NCBI GenBank assembly: GCA_945877425.1
Contig: CAMCRZ010000001.1
Coordinates: forward strand, 1 to 64,000
Source of the DNA: an uncultured Treponema sp.
GTDB lineage: Bacteria; Spirochaetota; Spirochaetia; Treponematales; Treponemataceae
Reading direction: 5' to 3'
DNA: 64,000 nucleotides
Shown: in pieces, positions 9,075 through 18,279 of the stretch
How positions within the stretch are numbered: position 1 is the first letter of the stretch
How the letters are laid out: each line of letters starts with the position of its first letter
Program-made: the position numbers and the translations under genes
Notes under the pieces: model-generated
What the model was told of the DNA's origin: nothing
The model's database searches: none
What the model saw: the letters and a program-made list of their open reading frames with translations, nothing else

Positions 9075-12000
9075 TTATAATGTCAAATGCACAATTTTTC
9101 CATAGTTTTTTATTTTTTTCTCGTCAAGGAGTTCTTCGCTGCAAAACACTACAGTCCTGCCTTTTTTCTTACATTCACTGTTCCGCAATGATGATTTTTT
9201 TACGTCTTCCAGAGTTAAATTCAGCAGATTTTCAATTCTTTTCTTTCTGTATTCATTTGTAAAGCCGAAAAGTACCCACCACAATGCAGTAGTTCCCCTG
9301 CTTCTTGGAGTTGAAGGTTCAATTGCAGAAGAAAAAGTTCCCGTTACAATCCTTTCAAGTTCGTCCTGTGAAAGCTCTTTTTCAGGAGCATTTTTAAGTG
9401 CATTCAAATAAGTGTTGATTGAATCAAAAGGCTTTGGATCACGGTATGTAGAAAAAACAATTGAATTTTTTGTAGTTGCAGGAACAAGCTGAACGCCGTA
9501 AGCTCCGCCTGAAGTCCTTATCTGCTTCCACAAATCTGATGTTTCCATTGAGTGAGCAAAAACTTCATCTGCTACAGCTTCTTTTGTACCGTAAGGTGAA
9601 CTTTCCGTAACAGCACAGGCATATCCCACTGAACCGGGAATTACAAACACTTCATCTACTTCGTAAGCTTTGCCTCCGGCACCTTCACTTTTTTCTTCTG
9701 AAGATGCACAGCATTCCGTACAGCAATTTTCTGCCAGAGAAATAAATTCTTCGTCTGGAGTGTTTAACTTTTCTTTCGGGGCTGAAAGGTTAAGCTCTTT
9801 AATAAAGGCAGAAGCTTCACGTTTTGCAGTTTCAAGAGTCTGTCCGCTGCATATTGCGCTGAACACTGCACCGCCTGACAGAAGTTTTTCCCTTATGAAA
9901 TTAAGCTTTTCTCCAAGCTCTTTCAAATCAGAACGGGCAATTTTTTTAAAGGCGTTTACAAGAGAAATTCCTCCGCACAATTCATTTACGGCAGAAGTTC
10001 TGTTTATGCTGCATGTTGCCCTGTAAGAAGCGTACTTTAGTGAAGAATTGACTACATCAGAAGCAAGCATTTTTGACAGCATATCAATAATCTGCCTTAA
10101 CCTTTTAGTGTCAGAAAAATCATTTAAAGTAAGGCAGTTTTTGAGAAGTTCAAATGCCTGAGGAATTTTTTCTTCTACAGTTGCAACTTTTACCATTATC
10201 CATTCACGGCCTGCAATAAGGGGATTTTCCTTTACGATATGAGCAGAACACTCAGGAACAGTGGCAGCATTAAGGCTGCAGGAAAAGTTTCCTGTTGTTT
10301 TTTCAATTAAAGTGCTGGCTTTTGTCCATTCAGTGCCTTTCCAGCCCATTTCAGTAAGTACCTGCGTAAAAAGCGGAAAATAAAAGTAATCTTCAGGAGG
10401 AAAAATGTCGGCAGGAAAAGCAAAAGTTATGTAGGCAATTCCGTTTGTAGTTTCAGGTGATATGACGGCAGGAAGTCCGGCAATATTTTCAACGGAATAC
10501 TTTATTTCTTCAAGGTTAAAATCAAGTTTCTTTACATTTACAGGCTGAATGAATTCTTTTTCAGTTTTATCATCATTCTGGAAAGCGTACATTTTTTCAA
10601 GCTGATTCTTTACGTTTTCAATTCCGGTTTCATTAAGTTTACGCAGGGCAACAAGCTGTTCTTCTTTTTCCCGATTTTCATTCCACTGTTTTGAAGGGGT
10701 TACGCATACAAAGGAACGCAGACTGTTTTCAAGAAAATATTTTTTTATAAGCGAAACAATGTAATTTCCGTCAGCACTGATTTTTTCTTTCAAGGCATTG
10801 AATGTTTCTTCCAGCATGATGCTTTCCCATGGAGCAGATCCGTAAATCCATCCTCTAAGTGACCTTTGCAAAACTGCAATGGAATAAGGTCCGTCTGTTC
10901 TTCTTATTTCCCTGAAGGAATATTCAAAAAGCATGCAGGCTCTCTCATAATCATCTTCTGAAATGCCGTTTCTGCATATATTTTCCAGTTCTTCAATGAT
11001 GATTTTTTCTACTTTATGGAAATCTTCTTTTTTTACGCCGTTTAATCCTATTTGAAAAGTAAAATCCTTTTTGCTGATTTTGGCACCGCTGCCGATTGAA
11101 ATTTCAGTTCCAAGTCCTGAAGCAAGAAGGGCTTTTGAAAGAGGTGCACTGTCCGAACTTAAAAGCAGAGAACTTAAAAACAAAAGTTCCATAGTTACTT
11201 TGCTTCGGCATGAAGGTTCAATGTTTTTTCCGATGCGCCAGATCATATTTGTGTAGGAAAGATTGTCTTCTGTTCCGTCGTCAGGACCCTGCAGTTCAAG
11301 GAATTTTTCAGGCACAAAGCTTTCGTCTTCTTCCGGGAATTGAGCTTTTTCACCGTAAGACGTAATCTGGCTTAGTACATTTTTTTCAAGAAAGTCTATC
11401 TGTTCTTTTGTAGAAATGTTTCCCCAGAGAAAAATCCTGCAGTTTGCAAGACAGTAATGCTTTTTGTGGAAAGCCTTCATTTTTTCGTGAGTAAGTTCTG
11501 GAATTTTAAGGGGATTTCCGCCGAAGTCGTTTTTGTAAAAAGTTCCGCCTAAAATTGATTTTTCTAAAAGCGAGTCTGCAACGTTTTCAAAAGAAGAATA
11601 CCAGCCTTTCATTTCGTTATAGACAACGCCCTGGATTTTAGGATTGTTTTTTTCGTCAAGTTCCAGATGCCAGCATTCCTGAGAAAAAATTTCAGAATCA
11701 AATCTTGGGAAAAACACTGCATCAGCATAAACGCTCATCAAATTAAAATATTCTTCCTTAACTTGTGAACTTGCAGGAAAAACCGTTCTGTCGTAAGAAG
11801 TAAATGCATTAAGGTAAGTGTTGATGCTCTGCTCTACAAGCTTGATAAACGGATCTTTAAACGGATATTTTTTTGAGCCGCAGAATACGCTGTGTTCTAC
11901 AACGTGAGATACGCCTGTTTCGTCTTGAGAAGGAGTCAGGAAAGTAAATGCAAAAAGGTTTTCAATATCATCATTTACAATGTGGAAAATTTCCAGCCCT

Positions 12001-12101
12001 GACTTTTCGTGAATTAAGTAAACGCCTTTTGAGTTAAGTTCTTTAAGTTCTGCAATATCTTTTACAGTAAAGCCTTTGTAGTTTTCGCCTTTTTCCATCA
12101 T
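9075..12101 (-). CDS. M16C zinc metallopeptidase (PreP-like)
   Basis: A 1008 aa peptidase of the M16C family (presequence protease/falcilysin type), which closes two bowl-shaped halves around unfolded peptides. The inverted zinc motif HVVEH is at residues 66-70, followed by SVFCGSKKYPFKDPF, and the distal zinc ligand lies in VVYNEMKG (E163), all as in PreP. The second half has the family arginine/tyrosine-rich GGAYG motif (RTSGGAYGVQ) near residue 860. No signal peptide, so it is probably cytosolic and clears peptides. Start ATG at 12101 overlaps the fliG1 stop in ATGA and has GGAG upstream; the adjacent ATG at 12098 is an alternative. Confidence 0.93.
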   Translation of the reverse strand: MMEKGENYKGFTVKDIAELKELNSKGVYLIHEKSGLEIFHIVNDDIENLFAFTFLTPSQDETGVSHVVEHSVFCGSKKYPFKDPFIKLVEQSINTYLNAFTSYDRTVFPASSQVKEEYFNLMSVYADAVFFPRFDSEIFSQECWHLELDEKNNPKIQGVVYNEMKGWYSSFENVADSLLEKSILGGTFYKNDFGGNPLKIPELTHEKMKAFHKKHYCLANCRIFLWGNISTKEQIDFLEKNVLSQITSYGEKAQFPEEDESFVPEKFLELQGPDDGTEDNLSYTNMIWRIGKNIEPSCRSKVTMELLFLSSLLLSSDSAPLSKALLASGLGTEISIGSGAKISKKDFTFQIGLNGVKKEDFHKVEKIIIEELENICRNGISEDDYERACMLFEYSFREIRRTDGPYSIAVLQRSLRGWIYGSAPWESIMLEETFNALKEKISADGNYIVSLIKKYFLENSLRSFVCVTPSKQWNENREKEEQLVALRKLNETGIENVKNQLEKMYAFQNDDKTEKEFIQPVNVKKLDFNLEEIKYSVENIAGLPAVISPETTNGIAYITFAFPADIFPPEDYFYFPLFTQVLTEMGWKGTEWTKASTLIEKTTGNFSCSLNAATVPECSAHIVKENPLIAGREWIMVKVATVEEKIPQAFELLKNCLTLNDFSDTKRLRQIIDMLSKMLASDVVNSSLKYASYRATCSINRTSAVNELCGGISLVNAFKKIARSDLKELGEKLNFIREKLLSGGAVFSAICSGQTLETAKREASAFIKELNLSAPKEKLNTPDEEFISLAENCCTECCASSEEKSEGAGGKAYEVDEVFVIPGSVGYACAVTESSPYGTKEAVADEVFAHSMETSDLWKQIRTSGGAYGVQLVPATTKNSIVFSTYRDPKPFDSINTYLNALKNAPEKELSQDELERIVTGTFSSAIEPSTPRSRGTTALWWVLFGFTNEYRKKRIENLLNLTLEDVKKSSLRNSECKKKGRTVVFCSEELLDEKKIKNYGKIVHLTL

Positions 12102-13420
12102 ACGTAAGTTTCTCCATCATCTCTGCCTTTAATAAATAAACTGCCAGTTTCCCATGCACGGCGCAAAGTTGAATAAAACTTAGCAGTTAGTCGTTCAACG
12201 TCAGTTTTAGAAAAGGAATTTGCGGTTTTTTCTTCAATAAGGACAGACTGACCCCTTACTTTTGAAATATTCCTGAAAATCTTTGCCCTGAACTCTACGC
12301 TTTTTCCGCATACAAGACAGGCAAGTTCATTATCAGACATTGTAAAAAGAAGGTTCTGGATAAAACGGTCGTCTGCATTTACAATATCTTCTTCCGTAAA
12401 AAGACGCTCCCTTAGCTGTTCGCCTAAATCTGGATCAGTTTCACTTAAAGTGTTTATAAGGGAATTTTCCTGTTCAGGCGACATTCGCTTTAAAATCTGG
12501 GCAAGAACATTTTTTCCGTCAAGGCTGTCAGAATTTTCTGTATTTTGAGCAAGCATTTTTTCCTGGAGAGTTTTTCCAATCTGAATCATAACTTCAGGAG
12601 CAACTTTTTCCATTTTTGCAAGCCTGAGTATAACTTTAGTCTTTTCTTCCGGCTTCATTAAATTGATTACTGCAGCAGATTTTTTCGGTTCAATCTGTGA
12701 CAGAACTATAGTCTTAACGCCCAGACTTTCTCCTTCAATGAGAAGCTTTATGCGCTGAGGGTCAGCTGCTTCAAGAAAGTTAAAGGGATTGCCCTGGGGA
12801 AACTGAAGCGTTCTGGAAATAAGTTCCTCTGCTTTTTTTTCACCGAAAGCTTTTGAAAGAATTTCCCTAGCTTTTTCTACGCCGCCTTCTTCTTTTGCAC
12901 GGTCTATTAAAGAGTGGAATTCTTCAAGTATGGCTTCACTTTCTTCCGGCGTAATGGAACGTATTGAAGCAATTTCCGGAATGATGCGCTCTGTCTGTTC
13001 CTGAGTAAGATGAGGCAGGATTTTTGCGGCTTCGTCCATTCCGATTAAAATAAGGAACTTTGCTACACGGCGGTAAATGCTGTCTTTTCCATCTGAAGGC
13101 CTGCCGTCTTTTGTAGTTTTTAAAAGTCCGCTTTCTTTTAAATAAGAAGATGCATTTTCAAGAATTTGAGACTGACTTTCCCTTTCATCGTAAACATCAT
13201 CTTTTGGTACGGTAAAATTTTCCAGAGGATTCAGTGAAACTGTCTGCTTAAAACTGTCATGTTTATTTAAAGGGTTTTCTGTGCTGATTTTTTCAAATAC
13301 AGGCTTTCTTATATTTTTATCAGATTTGCTGCCGCTGCCTGAACTGGAGCTTGTGCTGCCTGAGCTGGAGCTGCCGGAAGCTTTTCTGTATGCATTTAAT
13401 CTGTAGTCGCTATTTTCCAT
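12098..13420 (-). CDS. fliG1: FliG1-type flagellar motor switch homologue
   Basis: Second FliG paralogue of the kind spirochaetes carry beside the true rotor FliG. After a Ser/Gly-rich tail (about 1-35) and a linker, the FliG N-terminal domain is visible (AKFLILIGMDEAAKILPHL), then a middle domain in which the usual EHPQ motif reads ADPQ, then armadillo-like repeats and the C-terminal torque-helix region LRERLFTEEDIVNADDR, which retains the charged residues. 440 aa is about 100 longer than usual FliG. No Shine-Dalgarno precedes the ATG at 13420; TAAAAT six bases upstream with TTGTGT at 17 bases could give a leaderless mRNA. In Borrelia, FliG1 is known to affect periplasmic flagella assembly at one cell pole. 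Transcribed with the M16C peptidase. Confidence 0.85.
   Translation of the reverse strand: MENSDYRLNAYRKASGSSSSGSTSSSSGSGSKSDKNIRKPVFEKISTENPLNKHDSFKQTVSLNPLENFTVPKDDVYDERESQSQILENASSYLKESGLLKTTKDGRPSDGKDSIYRRVAKFLILIGMDEAAKILPHLTQEQTERIIPEIASIRSITPEESEAILEEFHSLIDRAKEEGGVEKAREILSKAFGEKKAEELISRTLQFPQGNPFNFLEAADPQRIKLLIEGESLGVKTIVLSQIEPKKSAAVINLMKPEEKTKVILRLAKMEKVAPEVMIQIGKTLQEKMLAQNTENSDSLDGKNVLAQILKRMSPEQENSLINTLSETDPDLGEQLRERLFTEEDIVNADDRFIQNLLFTMSDNELACLVCGKSVEFRAKIFRNISKVRGQSVLIEEKTANSFSKTDVERLTAKFYSTLRRAWETGSLFIKGRDDGETYV
13328..13386 (-). repeat. Ser/Gly-codon repeat in fliG1
   Basis: Low-complexity run encoding 17 residues of almost only Ser and Gly, made of repeated agc/tcc/ggc-type codons (on the plus strand, gctgcc and ctgaactggag units). 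It forms the tail before the FliG domains. Slippage could vary its length. Confidence 0.6.
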
Positions 13421-13609
13421 AAATGTATTTTAGATTATATGAAGGTTTTACACAATTGCTATTTTAAGTTGCATCAGCCGTACATCAACTGTTACGCTTT
13501 TCATCATAAAGCCCTTATCTTGATTTTTTCTCATAAAAAGAGCATTATCTTCAATACTTTTACTTAATATGCAGAAAATCATGACAAAGAATTTTAAAAA
13601 GAGGATTTT

Positions 13610-15307
13610 ATGTTTAAACCAGCACTTATTACTTCATTAAAGCATTATTCGTTTCAGACTTTTTTAAGTGATCTTATAGCAGGCGTAATTGTAGGAATTG
13701 TTGCCCTTCCTTTAGCAATAGCTTTTGCAATAGCCAGCGGTGTTCCGGCAGCAGCAGGAATTTTTACGGCAATATTTGCAGGATTCTGTATTTCAGCTTT
13801 TGGCGGAAGTACAGTTCAGATTGGCGGACCAACAGGAGCTTTTGCAGTAATAGTTTACGGAATAGTCAATCAGTTTGGATTTTCGGGGCTTGCAACTGCA
13901 ACTTTAATGGCAGGAATTCTTCTCATTCTGTTAGGCGTATTTAAAATGGGCGGACTTGTAAAGTTCATTCCGTATACAATCGTAACAGGATTTACGGCAG
14001 GAATTGCAGTAACTATTGCAGCAGGTCAGCTTGTAAACTTTTTCGGCCTTACTACTGATTTTTCTTCGCCACTTGTGATTTTAGGAGAAGAGTATACGAA
14101 AATGCCCGGGGACTTTCTTCCAAAGATGATTGCTTTCGGACATTTTTTCAGCACTATTGATTTTTATTCGTTTACAATGGCAGCAGTAAGTTTAGTTTTC
14201 CTTTTTGTATGGAATCATTTTATAAAGAAAATTCCAGGCTCACTTATTGTAATTGTTCTTGCAACAGTTATAAGCGTAATTCTTGGAAAACATGGCATTA
14301 CTACGGCAACTATCGGTGAAATTCCAACTTCACTTCCAAAGCCTTGCCTTCCTGACTTCAGCATAAAGACTATAAGCGCACTTTTTCCTACAGCAGTTTC
14401 CATTGCAGTTCTGGCAGCAATTGAGTCTCTTCTTAGTGCAGCAGTTGCAGACGGTATGATTGGTGAAAAGCATGATTCCAACACTGAACTTATAGGTCAG
14501 GGAATTGCAAACATTGTGTCTCCGTTATTCGGCGGAATTCCAGCTACAGGAGCAATTGCACGTACAGCTACAAACATTAAAAACGGCGGCAAGACACCTG
14601 TTGCAGGAATAATTCACGCTTTGACTTTGCTTGTAATTTTGCTTTTTGCAGGAAAATATGCATCTCTTATACCAATGGCAGCTTTAAGTGCAGTTCTTCT
14701 TAACGTTGCATGGAATATGGCAGGCTTTCCGGCAATAAAAGTTCTGCTTAAAGGCCAGAAGTCAGATATCTGCGTGTTTACCGTAACGTTCCTTATTACG
14801 ATTTTTATTGATTTGACAGTTGCCATTGAAGTGGGATTAGGATTTGCAGCATTTTTCTTCATTAAAAAGATGATTGATTTAAGTGAAGTTCAGAACAAAA
14901 GGGAATCCCTTACAAATGGAATTGCCCAGTCTGATATGCCGGCAGAAAAACTTGATATTCCTCAAGGTGCATTGATTTACGAAATTGACGGACCTTTATT
15001 TTTTGGAACAGTACGGAAATTCGAAGTTGCAGTAGAAAACGCAGGAATCAACTACAAAATACTTATTCTCCGCATGAGAAATACGATTTACCTTGATGCA
15101 GGCGGAATTAAGGCTCTTGAACAGGCAAAATGTGCCTGCGACAGAAAAGGCATTAAAATAATTTTAAGCGGAATCCACACTCAGCCTTATATGCTTTGCG
15201 AAAAAACAGGCATGGCAGACAAACTTGGCAGGGAAAACATCTGTGCAAACATAAACGATGCCCTTGACAGAGCACGGAAAATTCTTGAAACAAAAAGCAA
15301 AATCTAA
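13610..15307 (+). CDS. SulP-family anion transporter with STAS domain
   Basis: Inner-membrane anion carrier of 565 aa. The N-terminal two-thirds are hydrophobic with about 12 helices, beginning FLSDLIAGVIVGIVALPLAIAF and STVQIGGPTGAF, the substrate-site signature of SulP proteins. The second inverted half carries IANIVSPLFGGIPATGAIARTA. Residues about 440-560 form a cytosolic STAS domain (LIYEIDGPLFFGT...YLDAGGIKAL), with a DAG at the usual phosphorylatable position. Transport of sulfate, bicarbonate or dicarboxylates is typical, but the anion cannot be told. ATG at 13610 has GAGGA four bases upstream. The only plus-strand gene in the first 38 kb, divergent from fliG1, ending in a strong hairpin. 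Confidence 0.93.
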   Translation: MFKPALITSLKHYSFQTFLSDLIAGVIVGIVALPLAIAFAIASGVPAAAGIFTAIFAGFCISAFGGSTVQIGGPTGAFAVIVYGIVNQFGFSGLATATLMAGILLILLGVFKMGGLVKFIPYTIVTGFTAGIAVTIAAGQLVNFFGLTTDFSSPLVILGEEYTKMPGDFLPKMIAFGHFFSTIDFYSFTMAAVSLVFLFVWNHFIKKIPGSLIVIVLATVISVILGKHGITTATIGEIPTSLPKPCLPDFSIKTISALFPTAVSIAVLAAIESLLSAAVADGMIGEKHDSNTELIGQGIANIVSPLFGGIPATGAIARTATNIKNGGKTPVAGIIHALTLLVILLFAGKYASLIPMAALSAVLLNVAWNMAGFPAIKVLLKGQKSDICVFTVTFLITIFIDLTVAIEVGLGFAAFFFIKKMIDLSEVQNKRESLTNGIAQSDMPAEKLDIPQGALIYEIDGPLFFGTVRKFEVAVENAGINYKILILRMRNTIYLDAGGIKALEQAKCACDRKGIKIILSGIHTQPYMLCEKTGMADKLGRENICANINDALDRARKILETKSKI

Positions 15308-15330
15308 CTGATTTTCCAAAAATTACAAAA

Positions 15331-15368
15331 TTAACTGACGGAGCTTTTTCTTAAGCTTCATCAGTTAA
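15331..15368 (-). terminator. Hairpin terminator between sulP and lipase-like gene
   Basis: A 16-base-pair stem (TTAACTGACGGAGCTT with its complement, two G-U pairs) and a six-base loop. On the minus strand it follows the lipase-like gene stop by nine bases and leads into a T-rich tail. It lies 24 bases after the sulP stop, so it probably serves both convergent genes. Confidence 0.78.
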
Positions 15369-15377
15369 ACAGAAAAA

Positions 15378-16664
15378 CTAAAGTGAAGACTTAAACTCTC
15401 CGGCAATTTCCTTAAGCACTTCCATAAGTTCCTTGTTTCTTGCAGCTTCAAAACCTGCTTTAGTAATTCTTGCAACGCTTTTAACTCCATAACCTACGCA
15501 TTTTCCTAAAGCCGCTGAATCATCACGGATTGCCTTTCCTACAGACAAAGCCGCTTTCCCCACCGATGAAACTTTTCCCTTAAAGTCTGAATTCTTAAAC
15601 TCTGATGAAATTTCGTTCATTTTTTCTTTGTACGCTATGCGGGAAGAATTAAAATCATTCTGAACATCACCAAACATAGATGCCATTGTAAGTTTCTGCG
15701 TGCTTTCCAGAAGAGAAAAAAGTGCTTCTATAAAAGTTTTTTTCTGCTCAGAATCAAGCTTTACAATCCATCTGTTAAAGACTTCATAAGTTTTTAAGCT
15801 TCCTTTGCACAATCCTTCCTGGTGAATGCAAATGTCTTTTCCGCAAACTTTCCATGTAAGCAAATCATGCTGAAAAATAAGGAAACCGTTACTTTCTGCA
15901 ACTTTAAAATCATCAAAATGACGGAACAGCATTCCCACAACAGACTCGTAAGGAAACCAGCTGCGTACTCTTTTTTCTATAGTCCTAAACTCTTTCGAAT
16001 CAAGTGTTTCCTGAAAAAATCCCGGTCCGTCTAAATTGTAAACAGTAAGGATGCGCTTTTTAACTTTATTGCAGGCTTTTGCACAGGCATATAAGGCAAG
16101 ATTTCCGCCCTTGGAATGACCTGCAACAATAATTCTGTGCTTCTTAAAAAACTTTCCTGCATTTTCAAGATATTCAGCGGCAGCTTTTTGGGCAGGAATT
16201 TCATCAGCTAAAGCAAGGTTACAGTCTTCTTTCCAGCCTACAACAGAATCATCAGTGCCTCTAAAAACTACGCAGATTGTTTTGTCATCAAGAACAACTG
16301 TAAAGGCTGCAAACTGAATCTGAGTAGAAACGTCCTGTCCTGCATGAATTATGCTTACATATCCGCAAAGCTTAATATTGCCGAAACGGTTTGTCATGGA
16401 AGCTGCAGTAAAAAACTCAGGGATTTTTCTGTTCATAAGCCCTACGTCAAAATACTTAACCTGCATTTCTTTGGAAGACATAATTTTGCCTGCAATCTGA
16501 TTAAAAGCAATCTGTTCTGAAAAGCCGCTTTGGCAAAGTCCGTCTAAATGACAATAGCCCATTTCGCAAAGAACAGCTGCATCTACGTCGGAAAAATTGT
16601 CCTGTTTAAAAGTTAAGTCTCCCCGCCATTTTACGTAATCTTCAATATTTGGAAAATCAGCCAT
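15378..16664 (-). CDS. DUF2974/Mbeg1-like alpha/beta-hydrolase
   Basis: A 428 aa predicted lipase-like protein without signal peptide. The opening MADFPNIEDYVKWRGDLTF...DVDAAVLCEMGY is the typical start of the DUF2974 (Mbeg1-like) family. The nucleophile elbow is AGHSKGGNLALY (Ser near residue 188), preceded by VVFRGTDDSVVGWKED, a lipase-like oxyanion segment. The C-terminal 100 residues are helical and Lys/Ala rich. ATG at 16664 follows a perfect AGGAGG at five bases. A terminator for oadB ends only 16 bases before the start, leaving no space for a promoter, so expression may depend on read-through. Substrate unknown. Confidence 0.85.
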   Translation of the reverse strand: MADFPNIEDYVKWRGDLTFKQDNFSDVDAAVLCEMGYCHLDGLCQSGFSEQIAFNQIAGKIMSSKEMQVKYFDVGLMNRKIPEFFTAASMTNRFGNIKLCGYVSIIHAGQDVSTQIQFAAFTVVLDDKTICVVFRGTDDSVVGWKEDCNLALADEIPAQKAAAEYLENAGKFFKKHRIIVAGHSKGGNLALYACAKACNKVKKRILTVYNLDGPGFFQETLDSKEFRTIEKRVRSWFPYESVVGMLFRHFDDFKVAESNGFLIFQHDLLTWKVCGKDICIHQEGLCKGSLKTYEVFNRWIVKLDSEQKKTFIEALFSLLESTQKLTMASMFGDVQNDFNSSRIAYKEKMNEISSEFKNSDFKGKVSSVGKAALSVGKAIRDDSAALGKCVGYGVKSVARITKAGFEAARNKELMEVLKEIAGEFKSSL

Positions 16665-16680
16665 TGTTCCTCCTGGAGAC

Positions 16681-16722
16681 AAAAAAAGCCCGCTCTGCTA
16701 AAAAAGTAACAGAACAGGCTTA
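16681..16722 (-). terminator. Intrinsic terminator after oadB
   Basis: On the minus strand AAGCCTGTTCTG pairs with CAGAGCGGGCTT (two G-U pairs) around an A/T-rich loop and runs into seven T. Classic rho-independent terminator, 23 bases after the oadB stop codon. Confidence 0.9.
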
Positions 16723-16744
16723 ATTTTACAAGATGAACTTAGTC

Positions 16745-18262
16745 TTAAAGTCCGCCGTAAGTTGCAATAAATACACCGGCTGCAATGGCAGTACCGATAA
16801 CACCTGCAACGTTTGGTCCCATAGCATTCATCAAAATAAAGTTAGAAGGATCTTCACTTTGAGCAACTTTATGAGCAACACGGGCAGCCATAGGAACGGC
16901 ACTTACACCGGCACTACCGATAAGAGGATTGATTTTCTTATTCTTTGGAAGGAACAGATTCATAAAGTGAGCCATAAGGATTCCGCCTGCAGTAGCAACA
17001 GCAAATGCAACAAGTCCAAGAACTATAATTCCAAGGCTTTCTCCACGAATGATTTTTTCAGGAGTCATCTGACTTCCTACACCAAGTGAAAGAAGAATGG
17101 AAACAATGTTCATAAGTTCATTTTCCATAGTTTTAGAAAGACGTTCAACACAACCGCAGTTCTTTACAAAGTTACCAAAAGCAAGCATACCGATAAGAGG
17201 AGCAGCAGGCGGTAAAAGAAGAATAGTAAGAACAAGAAGTACAAGAGGGAAAAGTGTCTTTTCAACTTTGCCAACTTCACGAGGATTGTCCATATGAATC
17301 ATTCTCTGCTTTTTAGTAGTTAAAAGCTTCATGATAGGAGGCTGAATCATTGGAACAAGTGCCATGTAAGAATATGCAGCAACAGCTATAACAGCCATAA
17401 GTTCAGGAGCAAGTTTACCTGAAACGTAAATTGAAGTAGGACCGTCTGCACCGCCGATAATTGCAATGGCACAAGCCTGAAGGATATTGTAGTTAAGTCC
17501 GAAAATGTTCATAACTGCAACACCAAAAAGCGTAAAGAATACGCCAAACTGAGCAGCACCGCCAAGAAGTGCAGTCTTAGGATTTGCAATAAGAGGACCA
17601 AAGTCTGTCATTGCACCGATTCCCATAAAAATCAGCATAGGGAAAAATTCATTTCCTACACCGGCTTTGTAAATAATAGCCAGCATTCCGTCCGGAAGAT
17701 TTCCCATACCTGCACCAACTGCATTTATAAGAATAGTACCGAATCCAATCGGAATAAGAAGAAGAGGTTCAAAACCTTTGGCAGCACCAAGATAAACAAT
17801 AAGGAAACCTACTGCCATCATAATGAAAGACTGCCAGCCTGGAGCTGTTCCCCAGTCAGTGTTATTTGCCTTAGATGCAGCCTTTTCTGCTTCTTCCTTG
17901 GCAAGAGCTTCTGCTTCAGCTTCTTCTTTTGACTGAAGGAACATTTTGTAAAATCCAGTTGATTTTCCTATGTTTTTAAGAAACTGCACAGGATTGATGT
18001 TATGTTCTTCGCCCCAGTTTTCAGTGCCGTCAATAACTCTGTCAATTCCCTTTTCAATGCCGACAATAGCTCTGACAATTTCCTCTCCGCCAGAAACGGC
18101 TTTTTCTTCTGAAACTTCTTCACTTACAGCATTAACGGAAGTCTGTTCACCGGAATTCTGAGCAAAAGCTGTCTGCATTACACCCATAAAACCAGCTGCA
18201 GCCATAATTGCAACAATAATAAGTGCAATCTTTTTATTATTTTCTTTTCTAGAAACAGTCAT
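16745..18262 (-). CDS. oadB: Na+-translocating decarboxylase beta subunit
   Basis: Membrane subunit that decarboxylates carboxybiotin and pumps sodium outward. The core is typical: [13 protein letters not shown], the sodium-site motif [10 protein letters not shown] (about 270-279) and [13 protein letters not shown] near the end, with about ten membrane helices. The 505 aa exceed the usual 380-430. The extra is an N-terminal helix ([19 protein letters not shown]) plus about 110 polar residues with an Ala/Glu/Lys-rich helix before the first conserved helix. Start ATG at 18262 with GAGGA eight bases upstream. Last gene of oadG-oadA-oadB, 17 bases after oadA, followed by a strong terminator. OadB of oxaloacetate, MmdB and GcdB look alike, so the substrate is set by the alpha subunit. 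Confidence 0.93.
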   Translation of the reverse strand: MTVSRKENNKKIALIIVAIMAAAGFMGVMQTAFAQNSGEQTSVNAVSEEVSEEKAVSGGEEIVRAIVGIEKGIDRVIDGTENWGEEHNINPVQFLKNIGKSTGFYKMFLQSKEEAEAEALAKEEAEKAASKANNTDWGTAPGWQSFIMMAVGFLIVYLGAAKGFEPLLLIPIGFGTILINAVGAGMGNLPDGMLAIIYKAGVGNEFFPMLIFMGIGAMTDFGPLIANPKTALLGGAAQFGVFFTLFGVAVMNIFGLNYNILQACAIAIIGGADGPTSIYVSGKLAPELMAVIAVAAYSYMALVPMIQPPIMKLLTTKKQRMIHMDNPREVGKVEKTLFPLVLLVLTILLLPPAAPLIGMLAFGNFVKNCGCVERLSKTMENELMNIVSILLSLGVGSQMTPEKIIRGESLGIIVLGLVAFAVATAGGILMAHFMNLFLPKNKKINPLIGSAGVSAVPMAARVAHKVAQSEDPSNFILMNAMGPNVAGVIGTAIAAGVFIATYGGL

Positions 18263-18279
18263 ATTCAAGTTCCTCAAAA

